Shown piece by piece: positions 51,785 to 64,000 of a stretch of DNA of 64,000 nucleotides. Made by a program: the position numbers and the translations under genes. Position 1 is the stretch's first letter; each line of letters begins with the position of its first letter. Below the pieces are notes generated by a model. That model saw only the letters and a program-made list of their open reading frames with translations, did not search any database and was not told the DNA's origin. Source of the DNA: Branchiostoma lanceolatum (taxonomy: Eukaryota; Chordata; Leptocardii; Amphioxiformes; Branchiostomatidae); assembly GCF_035083965.1 (NCBI RefSeq), contig NC_089732.1:12229424-12293423 (forward strand), read 5' to 3'.

Positions 51785-52050
51785 AACATCCTAGGGGTCG
51801 ACTCCAGCTCGGCCATGTTGTAAGGGATTTACATTCGTCATTTCGGATGGTAACGTAAAGCCGGCGGCCCCGTGTATGAGTGAGCTTCAGGCGTCAAACC
51901 TCTGCACGTGAAAGAACCCAGCACACTTATCGAGAAGAGTAGAGGTGACCCGGTGTGCTTGGCCAAAAACGCGAGCCGTAGCGAGGCCGCATTGCACTTC
52001 TAGCTAACGAAAAAGCGTCATGCTTCGTCCTCAGTCTGAGGTTCGACCGC
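51785..52050 (+). mobile_element. SINE family B, 5'-truncated copy
   Basis: Body landmarks TTCATTTCGGATGG-type, GGCGGCCCCGTGTATGAG, AAAGAACCCAGCACACTTATCG and GAAGAGTAGAGGTGACC, as in 31436-31760. The tRNA head is missing. Confidence 0.7.
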
Positions 52051-52059
52051 TTTAACCGG

Positions 52060-52135
52060 TTGTGAAACAAAGAAGGGTCAAAGAAGCGAGTATAACAGTC
52101 TCCTGGCCCCCGGGATTCGAACCCGCGCCGAACCC
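52060..52135 (-). mobile_element. tRNA-derived SINE fragment (same family as 6925-7050)
   Basis: Inverted copy with the B box GGGTTCGAATCCCGGGGGCC and tail CAGGAGACTGTTATACTCG. Confidence 0.6.
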
Positions 52136-52212
52136 TACTTTTACACTTGCATGAAAGCAGCAAACGCGAGCGCGCACTCTTTTATACTGTGCATGTGCTT
52201 TGAAAGACACAG

Positions 52213-52348
52213 CTAACCTCCTTCGCAGACCTTGGCGTTTATTTTCTGGGGCATAAAAAACTGGCCCACATAGTGTTGAAAATCTCGAATCAGTGCTAAA
52301 AAAAATGACTTCGGCGTTCCTATAATATAAGGCCTGCGAAGGAGGCTA
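52213..52348. mobile_element. Foldback element with TAGCCYCCTTYGCAG ends, copy 2
   Basis: CTAACCTCCTTCGCAG at the left and CTGCGAAGGAGGCTA at the right; interior with CTTGGCGTTTATTTT and CTCGAATCAG as in 41011-41242. Confidence 0.75.
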
Positions 52349-52642
52349 TGCATAGCACCGTTTGTCTAACGAATATGTTTGATATCAAACCGCCTTGGTC
52401 TGACCAAGAAGGAAGAGTCTGGCTTTGTGTCACACGTGTCACACACAGCTCCTGCATGGCTGTAGCTACCGTAGTCTCTAAACAGAGTAATCTCTAGTAA
52501 CTGCGCCGGCTACCATTTAGAATATTTGCCAGGGTTTCACTTGCAGGCCCTAGGATTGCATATTGGACCCTCTCTCCGTAGCAGACTCCCATAGCATACA
52601 ATTTACTCAATTTCTACTATTTTCCCAGCGATCCGCGGGGCC

Positions 52643-52790
52643 TGGTAGAGGCTAAAGCAGAGGTTAACGTTGGTGGGGGAAGATTGTGACCTTTTTATCA
52701 TATGCCCCGCTTTGGGTCCGCTCCCCCAAAAAACGGGGCATGTAATAAAATGGTTACAATCTCCCCCACCAACCTCTGCTTGGGGAGTAG
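52643..52790. mobile_element. TCTCCAAGCAGA foldback, copy d
   Basis: Arms GCAGAGGTTAACGTTGGTGG (left) and CCACCAACCTCTGCTTGGGG (right), with ATGCCCCG facing CGGGGCAT at the loop. The left terminus has drifted (GGCTAAAGCAG), the right is CTGCTTGGGGAGTAG. Confidence 0.8.
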
Positions 52791-54409
52791 CTGTAGCGTG
52801 TTTATCCGGGCTGAGCGCTGGCACGCAAACGATCGAAAAGGGAGCTACTCCGACATTTACGGCAACGTTACGTGGAAACAGGCCATGAATTTTACTTTTC
52901 TGCGTCACCGACTCACCGCAAAGCCTGGCTAGTGCACAGGGCTTCGATGAATATTCTTTCGCTTGCAGGCAAATCTCTGTAGATTTCCTCAGTGTTTCTT
53001 CAAAGGTATGTTTATGGAATGTATACGTATTTTCAAATACAAGAGGTCAATAATAAATTCACTAGAAAATGACACTTCACTCTTCAAAGCCTGAATCAGA
53101 CTCTAATTTGTAAGTAGACGGCACATAACGTTTCTAGCTCGTTACTCCAAATCCGGTTCATTTTCTCTTTCCTTAAAATCCCTCGAGCTCTCTCTGGGGA
53201 CAAGTAAAGCATCACTGTTTAACGCTTAAGAAGGAGTTCGTTCGGATGGAAGGTGAAGTTAAAGACTCCTGCAAATTACACACGCATGTCGAATACCAAC
53301 AACTCATTTTTGTACGCCATTAGCCACAGTACTCGTAAAAGAACCCAACACACTTATCGAAAAGAGTATAAGGGTGAACCCAGTGCGTTTTTTTATTGTC
53401 TGAAAGCCAAAGCCATGGCGAGGCCGTACTGTATCCTTCGCTATCGAAAAAGCGTTATGCTTCGTCCTCAGTATAAGATCGACCGCCCGTTGTAATTAAT
53501 CGTCAATGAAAAAAGGCTAGCGCCTCAAAGACGTATATATACATACGGAAAAGGCACGTACATAAACGTGATAAATACAGCCGAAGCAGTACAGCTACTA
53601 GGAGATATTACCTACGCTATAGAGCTGGCAAGCCAGACAGATTTTCCAACGCGCGCATCTGATAGACAAGAATGAGAATGATGCGTTGAGAGATGCTGTC
53701 TACCCGCCGTACGATTGGTGCGTGTGCGCCACTAAAATATTACCGATGTCGTCTGCAAGATGGGGGGCCTGCATGGGGGGTTTCTCCAGCATACTCTGAG
53801 CAGTTACTATTCACAAACGGAACACACAAAGATCCTCTTTGAGGCGCATAACTCACAAATATCGCAAAATATATCTAACGGCTTTTTTTTCACACTATAT
53901 ATGTGATTTGCACCCTTCGTAACTTGTATTTCGAGGATATTTGTAAGTGAAAAGGAATAGAGCTAGGCTTGCGCGGGTTGACCCGTGAAAGATCATAAGA
54001 CTGAAGGACGAATATTGCGTAGATAAACTGACGTCAATTCGGCGATCGAGGGCACATTTTACGCAATGTTGCTTGGTGACATATAAAACGGTTCAGAAAA
54101 CAGGACTGTAAATTATTAATGCGAGCATTCGCACGGGTTTGCTATGAGAACGATATTGAATGGGTAGGCAATGGCAAGAATTGAAGGATGATCGGATATA
54201 TAAAAAAAAGAAGTAGACAATCCAGTAAACCACTCAGATCTTACCATGAAGGCAAGAACACGTATCCTTTTGGGCATGCTCGGCTTTAAACATGCAAAAA
54301 GACAGATGCATTATGCTGAAGACCGCCACCATCGATCTATATCGTAACTCGTTTCAGTTTGTTCAATGGGTGGTAGTCAGTGTCATCTTTTACATTAGCT
54401 AGTGGCACA
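52791..54409. other. Gene-poor stretch with a SINE fragment
   Basis: Apart from a family B SINE fragment at 53325-53490, nothing recognised. Confidence 0.4.
53325..53490 (+). mobile_element. SINE family B, 3' fragment
   Basis: AAAGAACCCAACACACTTATCG, then GAAAAGAGTATAAGGGTGA and AAAAGCGTTATGCTTCGTCC, as at the 3' end of 51785-52050. Confidence 0.65.
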
Positions 54410-54445
54410 TGAATACAAAGTGTCGCGCGCGTGTGTTTGAGTGCA

Positions 54446-54495
<50 letters not shown>

Positions 54496-54840
54496 GCGTG
54501 TAAGAGAGCGAGTGTATGTGTGTGCGCGTGTGTCTGTGCGCGCGCGTCTTTGTGTCACGGTTTGCGAGCGCGCTCATGTGTGCTTGTTTGTCACGGTTTG
54601 CGCGTGAATGTGAGTGAGTGACAGTGTGTTCGTGTGTGCATGGAAGGGGAGAGAGAGAGAGAGAGAGAGAGAGTGTGTGTGTGTGTGTGTGTCTGTGTGT
54701 GTATATGCATGTGCATTCGTGCGTGTGTGATGATGTGTATCTCTCTCTATCACTTGCGCTTGTGTGTTTCCGTCTGCCTGTCTGTCTGCCTGTCTGTCTG
54801 TTTGTCTGTCTGTCTGTTTGTCTGTCTCTCTTTCTGTGTG
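54410..54840. repeat. Compound microsatellite
   Basis: (GT)n at 54450-54491, (GA)n then (GT)n at about 54650-54700, and a (CTGT)n array at about 54775-54832, linked by GT-rich DNA. The frames through it (poly Thr-His, Cys-Val and similar) are compositional. Confidence 0.95.
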
Positions 54841-55445
54841 CACATCATGTAACTATTCAACAGTAACAGCAAAACAACATGTATACCATCCCCTCCCCAC
54901 GTCTGCTCCCAGCCGGCCTCAGTCGTTCCTGTATCCGCCCGTGTCATGTGAGTACGTGCCGTCTACGGCTGGTCGTGACCACGTATAATGTGCGATCTAT
55001 TTATAGGGACACGAAAGGTCCGTACGCGCTGAAGATTTCCATTAGCCTGGAGTCCATGCCCTATTAGCTTCCGTCCGATACCCAAGCTCCACTCCTCGGC
55101 AAGGTTTCCACGGAATGAGTGGATTGTTTGAACACTAAACAGATATAATCAGCATGGTCACCATACGAAATTAACGTTCCTTTCGAACTAGTCAAAATTG
55201 CAAATGCGCCAAAAGACAGTTACTCAAGCAACTAGATAGAATTTGGAACAGTCAGACGGTTTCAGAAAGCCAGACTAGTCAAAATTGAAAATGTATCACT
55301 GCGCACTAAGCACTGAAAGCAAACATCTTATCATAGCAAGGCAGAAATGTAACGTTATGAAGATAGAACTGATCAAAACATAATACAAAATGTATATGTC
55401 CATAAGATAACTGGAGGTGGTGATGTTACGATGGAATTGATAACG

Positions 55446-55516
55446 TTATTTTCAAGCAGATCGTGGGGTAAAAGTATTACGATTTTCTACCCCAACATCT
55501 GCTTGGAGAAGTAATG
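55446..55516. mobile_element. TCTCCAAGCAGA foldback, copy e
   Basis: A short hairpin: CAAGCAGATCGTGGGGTA and TACCCCAACATCTGCTTGG facing each other, with a right end of GGAGAAGTAATG. Confidence 0.75.
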
Positions 55517-55899
55517 ACGTAGTGATGATGACGTCATGAGTGATGCATATAGAAACGGAACGTGTGCGCGTGCGCGTGTCGCAGTCACGTTGCCAAGACT
55601 GTTGCGGACACTTTTCTCTTTCATTCGTCGTCAGGGTGCACCCTTAAGGGCGCTTATTGTATCTATCACCTGATGAGTGCCAGGGACACTACGAGGGAGC
55701 TCTCAAGAAGTACAAATTGACGTCTTAAATATCGTAACAGCTGCAGGTGTCTTTAAGATTGTAAAAATAAGAATCAATAATAACTGTATTGCAAGTTCAT
55801 GCCCAAAGGCTAATTGCAGACAAACAAGTACATGGAAATACATGGAAATCGAAATAGTTATATAGTCTACTGTGAAAGTTCTATGTTAACTAAGGTTGA

Positions 55900-56112
55900 C
55901 TATGGTTGGGTTTGACTTCTTTTTTGAAGGCAGTGGAAAATGAAAAGACCCACGTTTTGTATTTTAAGTGGGTTGGTTGATTTTAGTAGAAAGATAGATT
56001 TTTGTAAACTATTCAAATGGTGAAAGCTAGGAGAATCTATGGAAGCTGTTTTATATAATTCGTTTCTTTCGGCGTCATATAGAGGACATTGGCAAATAAA
56101 ATGTTTTTTCAT
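55900..56112 (-). pseudogene. Fragment of a LINE ORF2 C-terminus
   Basis: A minus-strand frame starting KKHFICQCPLYDAERNEL and ending near LFIFHCLQKR has the pattern of the extreme C-terminus of non-LTR retrotransposon ORF2 proteins (HF...CP.Y...R..L, then a helix and a terminal basic stretch). Upstream sequence is not continuous with any RT domain, so only this piece survives. It is a different family from the LINE at 58762-60126. Confidence 0.55.
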
Positions 56113-57863
56113 TTTCCACTGCGTTCATTGTATAAAACTTACACATTCTCTCGTATAAAATAGACAAGAACACAAGATTGCCTAATGTATGCGAGCAGCG
56201 CTATGGATCTAGATTGCAAAACAAAAACAAACAAACAAACAAACAAACACAAATATCAACTGCAAAACATAATACATCGATAAAAAATCACTTTATGAAC
56301 AGCAATGACAATGTTTTTTTATGATTTCAAGCGAAACACCGTGACGACCCTGCAATGCGTAGACTCGCCGCATGGAGCGCTATATAGTTATATTAGGCCA
56401 ATATAATATCCTTGAACAGGCTATGGCATAGCTGTTTTGGCACGTACACGTTGCGCGTGTTGTTATTTTAGCATGGACGGTCGCTCACGAAGTGTTGTCA
56501 ATGACGCAGTCGCCCTGCGGCGATGTGCAGTGAAGGTCGGGCGGAGCCGTCACCCAACGAGGTCGGACATGTCACCGGAAAGGAAAACAAAAGGGAAGCG
56601 ATGTGACAACTTCGATCCTTTTGTGTTTTAGAGTTACCTTCCCACTTTCTGTATCAGTCTTTCTGTCAATAGACGGTCAAAGTAGTGTATGGCGACATGA
56701 CAAAATTGTTGGACGGGCTAGAATATGATAGACGCCGCTGAACTTCGAAGGTCGGTACCCGGCCGGGTCAGTCACACGGAGCTTTCGGCATCGTCAGAAA
56801 CACAACAAACCCACCCAACCACACCTTAAGCACGACACGTTTGTAAAAACATGACGTCCGGACAGCGCTGCTATGGACCATGCCAGAGGGCATTCGACAT
56901 TTTAAACACTAGCAAAATGTCGTGTCCTCGCTATACACATTTAAATGAAGCTAAAATGTACGGTCTGGAATCCTACTATACTATGCTGAATAAACGTATA
57001 TATATACCCAAAGTTTCAAGTTCCTTCGACATTACATCAGTCCGTCATAATTCACCACTATATCATTAATTTGAAAATCGCGCCTATAAGATATATATAT
57101 CTATTATAAATATTTCAAGTGGTTACAAAAAGCTATAGTATTCTTTTATTCCCACACTCTTCATGCACGTAGAAATACGTTTATACAATGCGTACCCTCC
57201 CCCTTACCCGATAAATTTGTGGAATAGTCCAGAAGCCGAGAATGTACCCTGAGGGAAAATTATCTCCCAACAACAACGTCATGTTAGTTATCGATTGGGC
57301 GGATATTGAAGTGTGCGGAAATCGGTCTCATAGTGTGCGCCTTGAATTGCCTAGCCTCCGCCAGGCCTTTCTACGGAGATATGGATAATAGAATTGGGCA
57401 AAAGGGGAAAACTTAGCCTCTACGTAGCTCCGAGGATGGCTGGAAAAATACTAGTGGTAGAAATTGGCCAAATAGAGTGAATAGTATCCTAAGAACAACG
57501 TAGGAATAACAACGCATCGCAACAAAGCAACGTACGAATAACAACGCATCAATTGTACTAATTACAATGTTTTAATGTTCGGAATGAATGGTATTAGCGC
57601 GCTAGTGGTCTATGAAGGCAAAACAGCTAATGACCCAAGCCATGTGGAAGTTGTATTGGTCCATGTTCATTTACAGCCCTAAGATACTTAGTACTAAATG
57701 TTAATCTTAATGTTAATGCACCTAGCCTGAATATTATTACAATTTTCAACGATACTGAAATAAATGTATTACAGTGTCAGTTTGATTTTACAAAAAATTG
57801 AATTGAATTGAATTAGATTTAAATCATAGTGTCATTTACGGTACATATACATATTAGATAACA
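56113..57863. other. Gene-poor stretch
   Basis: AT-rich DNA with short (CAAA)n near 56230. No gene recognised. Short ORFs have no domain. Confidence 0.4.
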
Positions 57864-58118
57864 TGAAAATCTGTTGCTCCTTTCTTCAGTTATTCTCCTT
57901 GGAAAATTTTGACAAATACGCAATTGCAGTTCCAGTGACACATACCAGGGGGCCCAAAATCGACCTTGACCTTCCTCCTCCCAACACCTATCCACATACC
58001 AAATATCATTATAATCCATCTAGACGTTCTTCAGTTCAAACATACACGCACGCAAACACACAAGTAAGCACACGAAAAAAAACAATATCTCCATGAAAAA
58101 GTATTTTTTCATGGAGAT
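57864..58118 (+). repeat. Interspersed repeat (GGGGGCCCAAAATCGACC family), copy 3
   Basis: Partner of 48895-49290, ending in a short palindrome (CTCCATGAAAAAGTATTTTT and ATGGAGAT). Confidence 0.7.
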
Positions 58119-58700
58119 AATAATGTCCCGAGTCGTGCCCAAGCTACCTGCATGTCCCGAAATGTAGGCAACAGTAGATCTATTTCAGTCGATGTGACCT
58201 TGCGGGCGCACAGTTCCGAACAGCGCGCTATTCACGTGCCGATAGCTGTCGTGCCGTGGCGATTAAATACTAATGATCAGTACTGGTAGACTACTATAAG
58301 AGGACTGGGCGAGCAATGGCGACCCCTTGCGGGCCATCCAAAAAATGTCGCGCTTTTCTTATTGAAGCCTAGTCGTGCGATTTGACAGGGATTCAACGAA
58401 TAAAGGAATTTGCGTTGAGAAAAATAATCAATGAATCAATACAGTAGCACACAAGAACACAGGAATTTTTATCCCCCGACATCTGCTTCATTGTGAACCG
58501 GACGCCAAATCTACGTGTATGATTAAGATGGCAATGTTTTGGATACGGCAGAATTCTTGTCGCAAATAGTGATTGACGTTTCAATGTTTAAACCGTACAC
58601 GAGCACTTGTATGAAGAATAAAAAAAAACTTCTATTATCAGTCGTGCTTACAGTATTAAAGTTATGTTATCTATGTTATGTTGCTAAAATCTGCTTTCCA
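58119..58700. other. Gene-poor stretch
   Basis: No gene. A partial TCTCCAAGCAGA-family end (CATCTGCTTCATTG) is near 58486. Confidence 0.4.
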
Positions 58701-58761
58701 AATCCAAGCAGACGTTACCCAGGCTCTTTCAGCGTTGCGCGAACGAAACGAAGCAAAATCC

Positions 58762-60126
58762 TAACGTTACAGCTGATCGACTCAATACTGATCTTAGGAA
58801 GATATCATTTTGGTCTTCAACATGGCTTATGAACCTAAACCCTTTAAAGACTGAAGAAATGTGTTTTTCTAAGAAATCAAATCCTCCCGACCACCCCCCT
58901 CTTCTTCTTGATAACTGTGTTATCAAATCAGTCAAAACCCACAAGCATATAGGGACTTTTCTTACGTCCACCTTGTCATGGGAAACACAAATTTCTCATA
59001 TGATTGGCAAGGCGTCCAAACGAGTGTCCACTCTTAACAAATTGAAATTCAGATTATCACGAACAGTACTTGATGTTATTTATAAATCCTTTATTCGTCC
59101 TCTCCTTGAATATGCTGACATTATTTGGCATGGATGTACTTTATATGATTCCCAGCGATTAGAACGTGTCCAATACGAATGCGCGCTTGCAGTCTCAGGG
59201 GCTGTAAGAGGGTCTTCGTATTCTTCGCTACTTTCTGAATTAGGTTGGGAAAAACTTTCGGATCGTCGTCACGTTCACTCTCTGATCATGTTCTACAAAA
59301 TTGTCCATGGCCATACTCGCCAGTATCTTAAGGATTTGATCCCTCCTGAAGTCTCCATTTCTACTTCTTATAATCTTCGTAACAAACTTAATCTAAGGAT
59401 ACCGCTCTGCTCTACAACTCGATATCAAAAGTCTTTTATTCCTTATGCAACGCATCATTGGAACGGTCTTGGTATAGCTGTTCGATCCTTAAATCTTTCG
59501 TTGTTTAAAAAACATCTAGTGAAATTAGTACGTCCCTCTTTCTATTCACATTTTAGTCATGGCCCCCGGTACACTTGCGCCCTCCTCACACGCCTTCGCA
59601 CCGGCACGTGCAGTCTTAACCTAAGTTTATTTACACGCAACTTAGCAACAAGTCCAGCCTGCACTTGCGGATGTCGAAGCGAAAGCGTTGCTCATTATCT
59701 TTTGTACTGCCCTATATACAATCAACAAAGACTCAACCTTCTGGGCAACCTACGGAACCTTTTAGCCCCTATTCTTGATATCGATACTTTGTCTGATCAA
59801 GCCTTCATTTATTTATTATTAAGAGGTTCATCCTTTGTTTCGTATGATTTCAACTGTAACATTTTAGGCTTGACTCAGCACTATATTTTGACAAGCAGAC
59901 GTTTTAAAACTTAGTTCAGGTATATTGATATATTCATTGTTTGTTTGTTTGTTAGCTTGTTTGTATTGGACGACCCAATTGCTGTTTCTCATTGCTATTG
60001 TACTTGTCTATGTAACTTGTATTTTTTTTCGAGAGGTGATGTTTAATATTAGCTTTAGCTAGAGTACATCACCTCTGTGTCCTGTTTATTCTTCTGTTGT
60101 TTAATAAAAAAAAAAAAAAAAAAAAA
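58762..60126 (+). mobile_element. 5'-truncated non-LTR retrotransposon with target-site duplication
   Basis: Flanked by CGAAGCAAAATCC on both sides (58749-58761 and 60127-60139; up to 16 bp counting shared A). The insert starts inside the reverse transcriptase frame, runs through ORF2 to its stop, has a 3' UTR of about 190 bp and ends in AATAAA leading into an A-run of about 20. This is a textbook L1/CR1-style insertion by target-primed reverse transcription. The clean duplication and intact residual frame suggest it is young. Confidence 0.93.
58763..59914 (+). pseudogene. C-terminal part of LINE ORF2 (reverse transcriptase thumb and C-terminal domain)
   Basis: About 383 open codons. The first residues (ADRLNTDLRKISFWSSTW, then LMNLNPLKTEEM) are the region just after the catalytic YADD in non-LTR reverse transcriptases of the jockey/CR1 type; the catalytic motif and the endonuclease are missing because of the 5' truncation. 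Next comes the thumb-like LGTFLTSTLSW-type segment (here IGTFLTSTLSWETQI), the RPLLEYADIIWHG motif, and near the C-terminus a Cys/His cluster (CTCGCRSESVAHYLLYCP) typical of these proteins. No internal stop or shift. It cannot make an active element. Confidence 0.88.
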
Positions 60127-60576
60127 CGAAGCAAAATCCGCAAAAAACAAACAAACAAACAACGATGGTGATGATGACAAGAGGGCATGATACAATGTAT
60201 ACTGTAATTAAAGTATAATATCCGGAGCAAACATCTGCTTGGAGTTGACACGATGACCTATGGATGACCGCGAATGGGACACGCCCCCATCACACCTCTA
60301 CGCATGCGAATTTTTCGGCTATAGTGGGAGGAATGATATACAAGTAAAACTGAAAATAAGAAACTATATTAACCCCCAAAAAACTGGATTATTTGAAAAA
60401 TATCACACAAATTAATCACTACAGTTATCATTATAGATATTCAAGGTTTTAATTTGATATGATTTCATGTTTTTTATTAAATCTATAGCGGTTAGATTCC
60501 ATTTTGACGACGATGGCCACGACATCTTGACGTATTTTCCTCCCGTTAAAAGACTTCGCCACACACACGGGACAAC

Positions 60577-63602
<3,026 letters not shown>

Positions 63603-63690
63603 GTAATAGATAAATGCTCTAAAAGCATGGTTGATATTGTTATCCTTTTTTCACATTATGCTTTTTTACTGCTCCACTTGCCCAGGAGCT

Positions 63691-63711
63691 TTAGGGTTAG
63701 GGTTAGGGTTA
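63691..63711 (+). repeat. Short interstitial telomere-like run
   Basis: Three and a half TTAGGG units in OXCT1 intron 6. TTAGGG is the chordate telomere repeat. Confidence 0.9.
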
Positions 63712-64000
63712 CCGTTACAACGTTGTCTTGACCTCATTAACATATCTATTCAGAGTTTTGGTATAAAACCTGGTTCTCCAGTCCTTTCCTTAGTCACGGA
63801 CGGAAGACAGTGGATGCTGTCTGAAATGTCTGCTTCAAAATTTTATCCAGTTGCTTGACTAATTATTCTTGGCTTATTTTATTACCCCCTATCTGGATGT
63901 CTAACCTTCATCAACGTATCATTTGTCACACGCAATTTTTAACATTCACCCTGCTACCTAACTCTGTAATCTGTATCTGTATCTATATCTGTATGGCCGG

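Larger units (their letters stand above)
58701..60246. mobile_element. TCTCCAAGCAGA foldback, copy f, split by a LINE
   Basis: The left end TCCAAGCAGACGTT and the right end AACATCTGCTTGGAG face each other; removing the LINE and one target duplicate (58762-60139) leaves about 168 bp, the size of the other copies. The arms match only over about 14 bp, so pairing is probable rather than certain. Confidence 0.5.

Noticed and set aside
54574-54866. Overlapping frames rich in Thr-His, Asp-Arg-Gln and Cys-Leu-Ser-Val repeats
   Set aside because: They are translations of GT, GA and CTGT microsatellites.

Overview
The window reads as animal nuclear DNA, most likely from a cephalochordate (amphioxus, Branchiostoma). 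The genes are split by many short GT-AG introns, the proteins resemble vertebrate ones closely but not identically, and the intergenic and intronic DNA is packed with short foldback elements, tRNA-derived SINEs and small tandem arrays. The species call is inference from gene content and style; no marker gene settles it.

Four genes can be rebuilt with exons that keep frame. (1) 6450-12662, plus strand, 8 exons, 585 aa: a proton-coupled peptide/histidine transporter of the SLC15A4 (POT) type with a lysosomal acidic dileucine motif. (2) 16782-21642, plus strand, 5 exons, 220 aa: a ferritin heavy-type subunit with an N-terminal signal peptide and a C-terminal KDEL, so apparently an ER-lumenal ferritin. 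(3) 25028-37990, minus strand, 8 exons, 479 aa: a chromatin reader with an N-terminal SAMD1/KAT6-type winged helix, a probable second winged helix, a complete double PHD finger and a C-terminal SAMD1-type SAM domain. (4) 60577 to beyond the right edge, plus strand, first 6 exons: mitochondrial succinyl-CoA:3-ketoacid CoA transferase (OXCT1/SCOT). Two intact tRNA-Ser(AGA) genes lie on the minus strand, one inside the transporter gene and one 1.7 kb beyond its stop codon.

Layout: 1-6.4 kb, mostly gene-poor with a Harbinger-like element; 6.4-12.9 kb, transporter; 13-16.7 kb, repeats, one tRNA and an unassigned ORF; 16.8-21.6 kb, ferritin with a minisatellite that duplicates its own splice donor; 21.7-25 kb, gene-poor with a hAT-type MITE; 25-38 kb, the chromatin reader with a repeat-rich 6.2 kb first intron and a CpG-dense promoter; 38.8-58.7 kb, a gene-poor stretch of about 20 kb made of CpG-rich DNA, foldbacks, SINEs and microsatellites; 58.7-60.2 kb, a 5'-truncated LINE nested in a foldback; 60.6-64 kb, OXCT1.

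The genes do not form a functional cluster. The most unusual points are the KDEL ferritin (with Arg in place of the ferroxidase His65), the winged helix-DPF-SAM architecture, the splice-site minisatellite, and a family of hairpin elements that share only their outermost 12 or so bases.
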